A DNA stretch of 30,907 bases, from the NCBI GenBank assembly GCA_039923455.1, contig JBDTCS010000077.1, positions 1 to 30,907 of the forward strand. Direction: 5' to 3'. Position 1 is the first letter of the stretch. Every line of letters starts with the position of its first letter. The translations under genes and the position numbers were made by a program. This document shows, in pieces, positions 1 through 7,514 of this stretch. Source of the DNA: JBDTCS01 sp039923455 (GTDB lineage: Bacteria; Bacteroidota; Ignavibacteria; Palsa-1295). The notes beneath the pieces are model-generated. The model saw only the letters and a list, made by a program, of their open reading frames with translations, was not told the origin of the DNA and ran no database searches.

Positions 1-134
1 TTATCAATGATATCCTTTTTAGGATACATCTTCTCGCCACCTACCATCACTACACTCGACTGAGCAACCGCTTGCTCGCTAACTGTAAAACCACCCGCTA
101 AGAGTAGAGCACAAAAAATAAATGTCTTTTTCAT
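1..134 (-). CDS. Secreted fasciclin-domain protein, N-terminal fragment (cut by window edge)
   Basis: The ATG lies at 134-132 on the minus strand and the frame stays open to base 1, giving 44 codons. The product begins with MKKT, then a hydrophobic stretch ending near an AVAQ signal-peptidase site, so it is exported. The mature start, with VMVGGEKMYP followed by KKDIIDNA-type residues, matches the opening of short secreted fasciclin (FAS1) proteins common in Bacteroidota: the 'M-x-P-x-K-x-I-I-x-N' start just before the FAS1 helix. FAS1 proteins are usually adhesive or cell-surface proteins. The body of the domain lies outside the window, so the family call rests on about 20 residues plus the signal peptide. 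The gene diverges from the mutase small-subunit gene to its right. Confidence 0.6.
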   Translation of the reverse strand, partial: MKKTFIFCALLLAGGFTVSEQAVAQSSVVMVGGEKMYPKKDIID

Positions 135-371
135 AAAAGTAAATAAAATAAAATCAGATGTGATATGTACTATACAAATCACTGGCTCGATCGGATTTGC
201 ATGGAGCATACTTTGATAATTTTGGACCGACTTTCTGTTCTTTCCTCGCGATTCCCGAGGTGCTTCAGGGGCGCTCTCTGGCTCAGCCTCCCTATTTGGA
301 GCTATTTTTGCAATAGTTAATTAACAATCGGGACGGAATCTTGCGTGGTTTTGAACTGATTCAAAGCAAAT

Positions 372-800
372 ATGTCGAGGAAAATACGTGTTTTGATCGC
401 GAAAGCGGGCTTGGACGGTCATGACCGCGGAGCCAAAGTGATCGCCGCAGCACTTCGGGATGCCGGTATGGAGGTGATCTATACCGGGCTTCGCCAGACG
501 CCCGAGATGATCGTCGAGGCAGCTATACAAGAGGATGTGGACGTCGTGGGCATTTCGATGCTCTCCGGTGCCCACATGACGATCTTTCCGCGAGTCTTGG
601 GCCTATTGCGGGATCGTGGTGCGAGCGATATCCTTCTTACCGGTGGGGGCATCATGTCCGAGGAGGATGTCGAAGCGCTGAAATTGCGCGGAACAGGTCA
701 GCTTTTCACGCCGGGGGCGCCAATGTCTGCGATCGTAGAATATATTCAGGACTGGTTCGTGAACGTCAAGGAAAAGGCCGACATGGCTAAGGGAACCTGA
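372..800 (+). CDS. B12-binding small subunit of acyl-CoA mutase (isobutyryl/methylmalonyl-CoA mutase type)
   Basis: A 142-residue free-standing cobalamin-binding domain. It carries DGHDRG at residues 15-20, where His17 is the lower axial ligand that displaces dimethylbenzimidazole. It also has the GISMLSGAH segment (about 60-68) and the glycine-rich LLTGGGI strand (about 88-94) that cradle the nucleotide tail. The length fits the separate small subunits of archaeal methylmalonyl-CoA mutase and of IcmB, not the fused C-terminal domain of classical MutB. The likely partner is the catalytic subunit at 28810-30540, which lacks a B12 domain. The two genes are 28 kb apart on opposite strands, unlike the usual operon. 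No MeaB-type GTPase chaperone is in the window. tRNA-Ser follows 76 bp downstream. No Shine-Dalgarno sequence is seen. Confidence 0.9.
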   Translation: MSRKIRVLIAKAGLDGHDRGAKVIAAALRDAGMEVIYTGLRQTPEMIVEAAIQEDVDVVGISMLSGAHMTIFPRVLGLLRDRGASDILLTGGGIMSEEDVEALKLRGTGQLFTPGAPMSAIVEYIQDWFVNVKEKADMAKGT

Positions 801-876
801 TGTTCGATTCGATGCTTCTGTGAACTCCTTGCGGCCTAATCCTTGTGGAGTAAGGCTTGCAAGGAACGTGAAATTT

Positions 877-967
877 GGAGAGGTGCAAGAGTGGTTTAAT
901 TGGGTCGCCTGGAAAGCGGCTGTACGTGAATAGCGTACCGAGAGTTCGAATCTCTCCCTCTCCGCCA
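877..967 (+). tRNA. tRNA-Ser (anticodon GGA), CCA encoded
   Basis: Read by hand, the cloverleaf closes. The acceptor stem GGAGAGG (877-883) pairs with CCTCTCC (957-963), with discriminator G964 and encoded CCA at 965-967. The anticodon stem GTCGC/GCGGC carries the 7-base loop CTGGAAA, so the anticodon is GGA (serine UCC/UCU). A long variable arm, TGTACG...CGTACC, is the class II hallmark of tRNA-Ser. The T-arm is GAGAG-TTCGAAT-CTCTC. The length is 91 bases. A Rho-independent terminator follows directly. Confidence 0.97.
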
Positions 968-979
968 AGAATCATATTT

Positions 980-1012
980 AAAAAAGTCCCGAATCGCTTC
1001 GGGGCTTTTTTA
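980..1012 (+). terminator. Rho-independent terminator after tRNA-Ser
   Basis: The inverted repeat GTCCCGAA / TTCGGGGC encloses a TCGC loop and is followed by a run of T residues, with matching A residues on the 5' side. It lies 13 bases after the tRNA CCA end and would end the tRNA transcript, and possibly the mutase small-subunit transcript too. Confidence 0.9.
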
Positions 1013-1196
1013 TTTGCATTTTTTTCCTGAGTCCTCCCTCGCATAGCTTTCACAGAAAGGATTTTATCGCTATAAGTTCGCCAATAGTTGGCTTGGCGTG
1101 ATTCTTCCTTGACTTACCCTGTTGCAACGCGTGCCGATCAAGCCGGCCACAGAATTTGTGGCACTGCGTTCCTTCGGTGGATTGTCCAAGCTCAAT

Positions 1197-2831
1197 ATGA
1201 TTAATAAAATAGCTAAGAACTGGAAATCGGGACTCACGGTATCCCTAGTTTCGATGCCGCTATCAATCTCGTTAGCTGTAGCATCCGGCGCATCTCCTTC
1301 TGTCGGAATAATAACAGCCATCTGGGCAGGGCTTGTCGCATCTATTTTTGGTGGAAGTAATTTTAATGTCGTTGGTCCGACGGGTGCACTTTCGGGGATC
1401 ATCGCAACGTATGCCATTACGCATGGAGCTGGTGGCTTGGCTACGTTAACACTCGTCGCCGGTACTATTATCTTGGTGGCATACGCTCTCAAACTCGAGA
1501 GATACCTAATCTTCATTCCTTCCAGTGTTATCAATGGTTTTACATTAGGGGTGGCATTAATCATCGCCTTCACGCAATTGAATTCTGCGTTGGGTCTCTA
1601 TGGGCTACCAAAGCATGAAACCTTTTTTGCGAATGTAATTGAATCCTTCCAACATGTTCAGGATACCTCCGTCGTAACATTTTTTACATTCAGTATATTT
1701 TTAATAGCGTTGTTTGTCCTTAAAAAGTTTGTTCCAAAACTTCCTGGTGCTTTGCTTCTTTCTCCGGTAGGCATTGTTATTGGCTATCTGAGTTATATTA
1801 AAGTTTTTTCTTTCACGTTAGCCACACTAGGAAGTGTGTTTAAGAATATTTCTTTCACGTTTTTCGAATATCCTCATTTTGAATTTTCTACGGCACTGCT
1901 TGGAAGCGGAGCCGCGGTTGCGCTGGTCGCTATCCTAGAGACGATGCTGTCCGCAAAGATTGCCGACGGGATGACGCATACGAAGCACAACGAACGCAAG
2001 GAAATGTTTGGGCTTGGATTGGCAAACATTGCTTCAGGACTCATGGGTGGTATTCCCGCAACGGCCGCATTGGCCAGAACATCTCTGAATATTAAGACCG
2101 GAGCGACAGATAAGACATCCGCAACGCTCAGCTCACTTTTTTTGCTGGTGACGTCCTATTTCTTCTTGACCTATTTTAATTATATACCGATGGCCGTAAT
2201 CGCGGCCATTCTTGTCTACGTAGCGATCCAAATGATCGAGCGGAAGGAGTTCATAAAATTTTATCGCTACCAAAAATCGGGTTTTTGGCTATCGCTGTTT
2301 GTTGCCGCGATCACTTTTTATGAAGACCCTATCGTCGGAATTGTTTTGGGTGCTGCAATAGGTATGATTCTGTTTGTAGAAAAAATTTCGCATGGTTATT
2401 ATAATATCAAATTAAATACATTCGAAGATGGTATTATTCAAGATATCACCGGCGATGATAGTATAGAAATAATCAAAGAACACGCGGACATTTTAGTCTA
2501 CTCCATAAAAGGGAAACTTGTTTATCTGAACAGCAGGTCTCACATACAACGCTTTGAAGAAAGCCTAGGCAAGTACAACGTTATTATCTTGAGGTTCCGG
2601 AGCGTTTACTTTGTAGATCTTGATGGAGCGGAAACGATCGACGAAATTATTGAAATTGTAAAAGCGAGGGGACAAGAGATTTGCTTAACAGGCCTAAATG
2701 ATAATGTGGCCAACCTTCTGGAACAAGTATCTCCTCAATATAGAGCGTTGAGAAAGAGCGGACTCGTATTTACTAAATCCCATGAAGCGTTGAAGCATTT
2801 TGGAATCAATTCAGATAAGCCCGAGATATAA
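1197..2831 (+). CDS. SulP-family anion transporter with C-terminal STAS domain
   Basis: Membrane transporter of the SulP/SLC26 family, which carries sulfate, bicarbonate or related anions. I chose the ATG at 1197 (544 residues, starting MINKIAKNW). The frame extends up to a TTG at 1122, but the added residues do not look like family sequence. Family features are the amphipathic start SGLTVSLVSMPLSISLAVASG, the GLVASIFGGS...VVGPTGALSG segment at the substrate site in TM1-TM3, and about 10-12 further hydrophobic segments. A STAS domain (about residues 430-530) ends the protein, containing VDLDGAETIDE. The substrate cannot be told from the sequence. By eye the gene is richer in A+T than its neighbours and lies just downstream of a tRNA gene, so acquisition by transfer is possible. 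No clear ribosome binding site is visible. Confidence 0.9.
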   Translation: MINKIAKNWKSGLTVSLVSMPLSISLAVASGASPSVGIITAIWAGLVASIFGGSNFNVVGPTGALSGIIATYAITHGAGGLATLTLVAGTIILVAYALKLERYLIFIPSSVINGFTLGVALIIAFTQLNSALGLYGLPKHETFFANVIESFQHVQDTSVVTFFTFSIFLIALFVLKKFVPKLPGALLLSPVGIVIGYLSYIKVFSFTLATLGSVFKNISFTFFEYPHFEFSTALLGSGAAVALVAILETMLSAKIADGMTHTKHNERKEMFGLGLANIASGLMGGIPATAALARTSLNIKTGATDKTSATLSSLFLLVTSYFFLTYFNYIPMAVIAAILVYVAIQMIERKEFIKFYRYQKSGFWLSLFVAAITFYEDPIVGIVLGAAIGMILFVEKISHGYYNIKLNTFEDGIIQDITGDDSIEIIKEHADILVYSIKGKLVYLNSRSHIQRFEESLGKYNVIILRFRSVYFVDLDGAETIDEIIEIVKARGQEICLTGLNDNVANLLEQVSPQYRALRKSGLVFTKSHEALKHFGINSDKPEI

Positions 2832-2952
2832 TGCTCGCTCTGCGAGAGCGGTGAATGCATTCGTTTTGTTGCACTCGAGTTGGAACAAGTCGACGGCCTG
2901 AGCGTAGAGCCTGCATCTCTATAGGAAACATTATTCTAAAAACCGAAAAGCC

Positions 2953-3429
2953 ATGACTCCAGAAATACGTTCAACGCTCATTGAGAAGATCAAGTTGACT
3001 CCGAGCCTCACGCGTGCCGCAGTTGCCGGACTAACCGCAGCGCAACTTCAAACTCCGTTTCGTGAAGGCGCTTGGACCGTCAGCCAGATCATCCATCATC
3101 TCGCTGATTCGCACATGCAGGCCGTCATTCGTTCGAAGAAGATACTCACGGAAGATCATCCGACACTTCAACCGTACGAGCAGGATACTTGGGCACTTCT
3201 CGGCGATGCATCGCAACCGAAGGTCGATGACTCATTACATATTCTTGACGGACTTCACAATCGCTGGTATAGCTTTTGGAAAAATCTTCCCGAATCTGCT
3301 TGGACTCGCACGGCATATCATCCGGAGAATGGCGAGATGTCACTCGAAGATATTTTGCGCACCTACGCGAACCATGGCGAGAATCACGTAAAGCAAATCA
3401 CGGATCTTCGCACAAAGAACGGCTGGTAA
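2953..3429 (+). CDS. DinB/YfiT-like putative metal-dependent hydrolase or bacillithiol S-transferase
   Basis: A 158-residue member of the DinB four-helix-bundle superfamily, YfiT/BstA branch. The AWTVSQIIHHLADSHMQA segment (residues 40-57) holds His49. The C-terminal YANHGENHVKQI segment (about 138-149) holds His141 and His145. Together they form the three-histidine metal site of the family. The TEDHPTLQPYEQDTWALL stretch is characteristic of YfiT orthologues. In Firmicutes and Bacteroidota such proteins have been linked to transferring bacillithiol to electrophiles, or are annotated as metal-dependent hydrolases. Which applies here is unknown, as no bacillithiol biosynthesis gene is in the window. 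The gene stands alone and converges with csaA, 24 bp away. Confidence 0.82.
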   Translation: MTPEIRSTLIEKIKLTPSLTRAAVAGLTAAQLQTPFREGAWTVSQIIHHLADSHMQAVIRSKKILTEDHPTLQPYEQDTWALLGDASQPKVDDSLHILDGLHNRWYSFWKNLPESAWTRTAYHPENGEMSLEDILRTYANHGENHVKQITDLRTKNGW

Positions 3430-3452
3430 GGCTTTGGTTTGATGCTTACGCG

Positions 3453-3794
3453 CTACGTTAGTGGCGTACCAAGCGGCACGGCTTCGTCAGGACGAATGAG
3501 CACGACCTCGTCTTGCTCATTTACCAGTCCGAGAACTAACACTTCCGAAGTAAAATCGGCAACTTGTCGCGGTGGCAAATTCGTCACAGCGAGCACGAGC
3601 GTATCTTCGAGTGTATCCTTTGTGTAGAGCGCAGTGATCTGCGCGCTCGAGGTTTTCATACCTGCTTCACCGAAATTGATCCAGAGTTTAAAGGCAGGTT
3701 TGCGAGCATTTGGAAAATCTTCAACACGAACGATGCGCCCAACGCGTATTTCGAGTTGTTCGAATTTTTCAAATGTGATCTGCGGTAATCCCAT
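3453..3794 (-). CDS. csaA: CsaA-type tRNA-binding / export chaperone-like protein
   Basis: A 113-residue single-domain OB-fold protein of the tRNA-binding (EMAP II / MetRS C-terminal) family. The opening ITFEKFEQLEIRVGRIVRVEDF and the segment KLWINFGEAGMKTSSAQIT are diagnostic of CsaA. In Bacillus CsaA has export-related chaperone activity; in general the fold binds tRNA or structured RNA. The length matches the family. The gene is 32 bp downstream of apt on the same strand, so the two may share a transcript. The ATG at 3794 is the only sensible start. Confidence 0.92.
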   Translation of the reverse strand: MGLPQITFEKFEQLEIRVGRIVRVEDFPNARKPAFKLWINFGEAGMKTSSAQITALYTKDTLEDTLVLAVTNLPPRQVADFTSEVLVLGLVNEQDEVVLIRPDEAVPLGTPLT

Positions 3795-3826
3795 CTGCGG
3801 TCAAGAGTACGTATTAGCAAAAAGAA

Positions 3827-4402
3827 TCAATCGAATTGAATGAGCGAACAGACATCGTAATCTTCGAGCGCTTTGCGACCTCGCAAAAATCCGAGCTCGA
3901 CCATGAAGGCAAGTGCGCAAACTTTGCCGCCCAATCGCTCGACAAGATTTATCGATGCACGAGCCGTGCCTCCCGTCGCCAGTAGATCATCGATGATGAG
4001 TGCTCGCATTCCGGGCAGAATAGAATCCTCGTGCATCTCCAGAATATTTGTGCCGTATTCCAAAGCATATTCCTCGCTGATGGTGTTCCATGGCAGCTTA
4101 CCAACTTTGCGCACTGGCACAAAACCAATTCCCAACTCCAATGCGAGAGGCATACCGAAAACGAAGCCTCGCGATTCGACACCGACGATCACGTCCGGTG
4201 CAACCGTGCGAGCGAATTTTGCGAGTCGTGCAATTACTTCACGCATCGCTTCGAAATCTGCGAGCACGGGAGTGATATCTTTGAACACTATTCCGGGCTT
4301 CGGAAAATCGGGCACATCACGAATGAGCGCAAGCGCACGCAACTCAGGCATGACGAAGCTCGCATCCTCTACTACCAATGACTTCCCCGCTATCTTCGAC
4401 AT
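3827..4402 (-). CDS. apt: Adenine phosphoribosyltransferase
   Basis: A 191-residue type I phosphoribosyltransferase that converts adenine and PRPP to AMP in purine salvage. The PRPP-binding loop IIDDLLATGGTA lies at about residues 136-147. The family N-terminal pattern IRDVPDFPKPGIVFKDITPVL is at 27-46, and VGVESRGFVFG at 73-83 is the adenine-side signature. The roughly 20 residues before IRDVPDFP are a little longer than in E. coli Apt, and the start could lie further in. It is followed by csaA on the same strand and preceded by an SRPBCC gene 64 bp upstream. Confidence 0.95.
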   Translation of the reverse strand: MSKIAGKSLVVEDASFVMPELRALALIRDVPDFPKPGIVFKDITPVLADFEAMREVIARLAKFARTVAPDVIVGVESRGFVFGMPLALELGIGFVPVRKVGKLPWNTISEEYALEYGTNILEMHEDSILPGMRALIIDDLLATGGTARASINLVERLGGKVCALAFMVELGFLRGRKALEDYDVCSLIQFD

Positions 4403-4466
4403 GGATATTATGCTTTTACGTTTTCTACGTACACACTTTGCGTAACTTCACTTGCCACTAAACAGA

Positions 4467-4877
4467 TCACTTCTTTGCAGATGACTTCTTTACAAACATC
4501 GCTTTCATCGGTGACCAATAGTGATCGATCCAGCCTTGCTTGATGTGAACGTATTCTTTCTCCGGTACTCCGGATTGCGTAAACGTAAGCCTCGTCTTTT
4601 TTCCGACACTTGCGAGGTTATAGATAGTCTTCGAATAATATCCCTCCGGCCAGTTTGCACCGCGCCATGTTTGGACGATACGTTTGCCCGGCACGAGTTC
4701 GAGATTTACTCCGTCGCAATATCCGCCATGCGCCGAAAACTTACCACCGACTGCGCGACTGATCTTGGCAGGTGCGCCGGTAAACTTGGAATGCGTTTTG
4801 GAATCCATGAGCGCCTCATACACATCGGTGCGCGATGCCTCAAAGGTCGCAGTTTGGCGGACTGATTTGGTTTTCAT
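4467..4877 (-). CDS. SRPBCC / AHSA1 (Hsp90 ATPase activator-like) domain protein
   Basis: A 136-residue START/Bet v1-like ligand-binding fold protein of the AHSA1 family. Supporting motifs are the first strand RQTATFEASRTDVYEALMDS, the SRAVGGKFSAHGGY turn, the LELVPGKRIVQTWRGANWPEG segment and a C-terminal amphipathic helix GWIDHYWSPMKAMF. Proteins of this type range from ligand-binding proteins to stress-related or Hsp90-associated factors in eukaryotes. The bacterial ones are mostly uncharacterised, so the function is unknown. The product ends in a lysine-rich tail. It lies upstream of apt on the same strand and could be part of one transcript with apt and csaA. Confidence 0.82.
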   Translation of the reverse strand: MKTKSVRQTATFEASRTDVYEALMDSKTHSKFTGAPAKISRAVGGKFSAHGGYCDGVNLELVPGKRIVQTWRGANWPEGYYSKTIYNLASVGKKTRLTFTQSGVPEKEYVHIKQGWIDHYWSPMKAMFVKKSSAKK

Positions 4878-4993
4878 TGTAACGCTGCTTTATAAATACT
4901 CAAACAGGAAGATCGTTGACGATGCTCGGGCTACAAAGCTAACAGTTATCCGAGCCAAAAGCAAGTACCCACGTCAAGTATTTCGCGAATGAA

Positions 4994-5881
4994 TTATGCC
5001 GTACTTACTGCCTTTCGGTTAGGGGTTATCACCGCGAGCAACCGTTCAAGTTCTTTCCGCATGGTAACGGGATCCAAGTGCACTCGCTCGCCGTGACCGG
5101 GAAGCACCCAATCGAAGGGATACTCCAGTAATCGCGCCACAGACTCTGTCTGTTCCGGCCAAGAATACCAGCAAACCGACTTGGAAGCCCAAAGCGCTTT
5201 TCTGTTTCTGCTCCACCAAAGGTGATCGCCAGAAAACAGTATATGATTCTGGTAGAGCAGCGCCATGTGACCGCTGGTGTGACCGGGTGTAGGCACGATT
5301 AAAAAATCCTTGGAGAATACAATTGGCTCATTGCCTTCGATCACGCGTTCTGCATTCGGTTGTGCGGAGAGCTCGTTTCGGTGAATAATACGCTCGCTTC
5401 CAAATCGATCTGCGTAGCGCTCTGCATCGGCAACATCATCACGATGCGTGAGAAAAATATGCTGCACGCCTCCCAATTGTTCAAACCGATCGGCAAGCTC
5501 GGGCAAATATTTTGGTGAATCGATCAACCAATTTCCTTCTGCACGCTGAATAAAATAGCTGGAGCCACCGTAGGACTTCGGAGAATTGTACCCGCAATAA
5601 AACACAGTGTCCGTGATCAGAATCGGAAAATCGGTGCGTACTTGCGCAAGATCAACTTTCGTGCGCGTACCGATCGAGCCGGTAGGACAAGCGAGCAAAG
5701 CACGCAAAGCCGCCCGCTCATCGAGTGGATTCTCCGGCTGATGATACACGGTCGAATAGCTACCAGCATCAGCGAATGTTTCGGGCGCGAGCTGCCGACA
5801 TGCATCACAATCGATGCACGTCGAATCGACAAAGAACTGCCCGTCGATATTTGTCTCTAAACTTTTTCTCGGATCGGCCAT
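4994..5881 (-). CDS. Ferredoxin-metallo-beta-lactamase fusion hydrolase
   Basis: A 295-residue two-domain protein. Residues 1-75 form a single-cluster ferredoxin: Cys22, Cys25 and Cys28 (CxxCxxC) with Cys65 in ACPTGSIG, expected to bind one 4Fe-4S (or 3Fe-4S) cluster. Residues 95-285 are a metallo-beta-lactamase fold. The first metal motif reads LTHRDDVAD (His146, Asp148, Asp149) in place of HxHxDH. PTPGHTSGH (His201), FSGDH (Asp219) and LPGHGE (His263) supply the other ligands. The variant first motif occurs in a subfamily that also has plant and cyanobacterial members. The substrate is unknown; a thiol-ester or redox-linked hydrolase is plausible. A short inverted repeat (5897-5920) lies just before the start. 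Confidence 0.85.
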   Translation of the reverse strand: MADPRKSLETNIDGQFFVDSTCIDCDACRQLAPETFADAGSYSTVYHQPENPLDERAALRALLACPTGSIGTRTKVDLAQVRTDFPILITDTVFYCGYNSPKSYGGSSYFIQRAEGNWLIDSPKYLPELADRFEQLGGVQHIFLTHRDDVADAERYADRFGSERIIHRNELSAQPNAERVIEGNEPIVFSKDFLIVPTPGHTSGHMALLYQNHILFSGDHLWWSRNRKALWASKSVCWYSWPEQTESVARLLEYPFDWVLPGHGERVHLDPVTMRKELERLLAVITPNRKAVSTA

Positions 5882-5896
5882 ACGTGTATATTTTTT

Positions 5897-5920
5897 CAGT
5901 AGAGAAACAACGATCTACTG
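5897..5920. promoter_or_regulatory. Inverted repeat upstream of the metallo-hydrolase gene
   Basis: CAGTAGA (5897-5903) and TCTACTG (5914-5920) form a perfect 7-bp inverted repeat with a 10-base spacer, 15 bp upstream of the start at 5881. On the minus strand an A-run follows it. It could be an operator or a short leader hairpin. No regulator is identifiable. Confidence 0.35.
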
Positions 5921-6089
5921 GGTAAGAATATGCCAAGTCGCGGCAGTGGCAATTCTAAATCCGTGCGATATTTATCCCTTCATCATTCGACAAATATTAT
6001 GATTGGCTTCTTAGCCTATGCGATACGTTGGTAGGCGAGGCCGCTGGAATAACACGGATTAAGCATAACTTCGTTTTGAGTAAAACGAC

Positions 6090-6121
6090 AAAAGCTTCAG
6101 AGGTTCTACTCTGAAGCTTTT
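6090..6121 (-). terminator. Strong hairpin terminator after the four-helix membrane protein gene
   Basis: The 13-bp perfect stem AAAAGCTTCAGAG / CTCTGAAGCTTTT has a 6-base loop and is A/T-flanked on both sides, so it could act on either strand. It lies about 85 bp past the stop codon of the minus-strand gene at 6205-7191. Confidence 0.8.
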
Positions 6122-6204
6122 GAAGTGTTAACGCGAGTCTTTGGCTGTGTTGCTGTTGAAGGCTTGGGCCTCGGAGCTACGTTGTGTATGTAAACTCTGA
6201 CAAA

Positions 6205-7191
6205 CTATCCTTTCGAGACTAAGTCGAGTGCGATTCTGCGAAGTGCATCGTCGTCTTTGTCGCTCATGACCTCGAGTATCTTCTTGTCCATTTGCTCACG
6301 AACAATACGCTCGTAATCGCTGCGAGAAAGCTGGCTCTGCTCTTGCTCGAAGGCTGCAACGGCTGCTTTGCCACGTCCGCCCTTTACCGCATCGACCATC
6401 TGCTTCAGAATGCGATCGGTACGCTCTTCCTCTTCTGTGAAGATAAGTGTCACAGCGAGCAGCGTGAGCATCGTGAATTCTACTCCGAGTGCGAAGAGGA
6501 TGAACGAAGGCTTTGTCGCAGGGATGAACTTCAATCCGCGAATACCGACGACGATAATAAGGAATGCAGCTCCGCCGTATGCAGCGCCCTGTACCTTGTT
6601 CGCGTATTCTTCCACGAAGTGATACTTCATGTACATGCTGAGTCCCGTCATCCAGGAGCCCTTGCCATCCAAGTAACGCTGTGCACCGTTGATCGACATG
6701 ATCTCCGACTGTACGCCTTCGATATTGATATCCTCACGACGAGCGAGTAAGCGTGTGTTGTTCTCGGGGTCGTTACGAATGATCGACTCGACCTCGTCGG
6801 CGTTTGCCGAAAGCTGCAGCATGAGGCGCTTCTTCACATCCAAGATCGTGTGATACACACGGTCACGAAAGAATGGAAGGCGAATCATGAAGCCAAGAAT
6901 AACTGCGAATGCAAAACCGAAGAGCACGTCAAAAGGAATGAAGCTAACGAATGCGTTGAGCGTAAACTGAGCTTCACCGAATTGTACATCGGCGTCCCAA
7001 CCTGGTGTATGCCATGTGAGCTTATCCGCCGCTTCCTTGACGAGCAAGCAGAAAAGGAAGTGGACTACGACGATTCCAATAAGCGTTAAGATGGAGACGG
7101 CAGCCGAAGAAGGCTTCCGTGTCTTACGGGATGGTGCAGCCTTTGGGGCTACTTTCGCAGGTCTTGGCATTACGCCTTCTGTTGTTGCCAT
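6205..7191 (-). CDS. Orphan membrane protein with four predicted helices and long soluble domains
   Basis: I do not recognise this 328-residue protein. It has a basic, proline/alanine-rich N-terminal tail (residues 1-30) and four hydrophobic segments, at about 31-53, 84-106, 201-221 and 228-251. Between helices 2 and 3 is a charged region of about 95 residues (LDVKKRLMLQLSANADEVES and onward). After helix 4 comes a charged, probably helical C-terminal tail of about 75 residues with repeated acidic and basic residues (FTEEEERTDRILKQM...). The layout suggests an inner-membrane protein with cytoplasmic helical domains. It is transcribed alone, away from mazG, with its own strong terminator. No enzyme motif is visible. 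A role as sensor or scaffold would be guesswork. Confidence 0.75.
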   Translation of the reverse strand: MATTEGVMPRPAKVAPKAAPSRKTRKPSSAAVSILTLIGIVVVHFLFCLLVKEAADKLTWHTPGWDADVQFGEAQFTLNAFVSFIPFDVLFGFAFAVILGFMIRLPFFRDRVYHTILDVKKRLMLQLSANADEVESIIRNDPENNTRLLARREDINIEGVQSEIMSINGAQRYLDGKGSWMTGLSMYMKYHFVEEYANKVQGAAYGGAAFLIIVVGIRGLKFIPATKPSFILFALGVEFTMLTLLAVTLIFTEEEERTDRILKQMVDAVKGGRGKAAVAAFEQEQSQLSRSDYERIVREQMDKKILEVMSDKDDDALRRIALDLVSKG

Positions 7192-7514
7192 GAACTTTCG
7201 TTTATGTCTTAAGTAATGGGACGAATAAGCGTGGAGGGGAATCTAAAAGATGGATTCACCCGACGCATGATAAATATCTATAACACTCTCAACACTTGTA
7301 TCTCAAACACACATTCCGATGGGAGCGCGAACTCCTTCGGACACCTTCTCGAACCCGGTACAAACACCTTCTTGTTGTGTCGCCCTCCCCAAAGTAGCAA
7401 CGGAAAACGTTTGTACCAGATTCGAATCTTCCGGGAGAAGAAAGCACCCGTGAGGTGTTAGCCTCTACTAAGATACTATGATTTAACTTCCCCTACTCAT
7501 ATTCTTTACTAAAA
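7192..7514. other. Divergent intergenic region with a nested inverted repeat
   Basis: This 323-bp stretch lies between two divergent genes. It must contain promoters for both, but I see no clear consensus. An open frame at 7216-7461 has no family likeness. The clearest structure is a nested inverted repeat at 7345-7440, listed separately. Confidence 0.6.
7345..7440. repeat. Nested inverted repeat (possible structured RNA or leader)
   Basis: The outer arms CTTCTC (7345-7350) and GAGAAG (7435-7440) enclose the inner arms GGTACAAAC (7357-7365) and GTTTGTACC (7409-7417). Inside those, TTGTTG can pair with CAACGG if two G-U pairs are allowed. The nested order would give one long, bulged hairpin of about 96 bases ahead of mazG. 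There is no match to an RNA family I know. Confidence 0.4.

Larger units (their letters stand above)
5882..6204. other. Gene-free stretch with paired hairpins
   Basis: No convincing gene is seen on either strand. It holds an inverted repeat near the upstream edge of the metallo-hydrolase gene (5897-5920), a 7-bp stem with tetraloop (TCGTTTT-gagt-AAAACGA, 6071-6088), and directly after it a 13-bp perfect hairpin (6090-6121). A 34-codon frame from 5929 has no ribosome binding site and no recognisable content. Confidence 0.6.

Noticed and set aside
787..1053. An antisense frame over tRNA-Ser
   Set aside because: It overlaps a complete tRNA and terminator and its product is low-complexity.
5929..6033. 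A 34-codon frame in the gap after the metallo-hydrolase gene
   Set aside because: No ribosome site and no conserved or hydrophobic feature.
7216..7461. An 81-codon frame before mazG
   Set aside because: No ribosome site, no recognisable features, and the region is filled by an inverted repeat.
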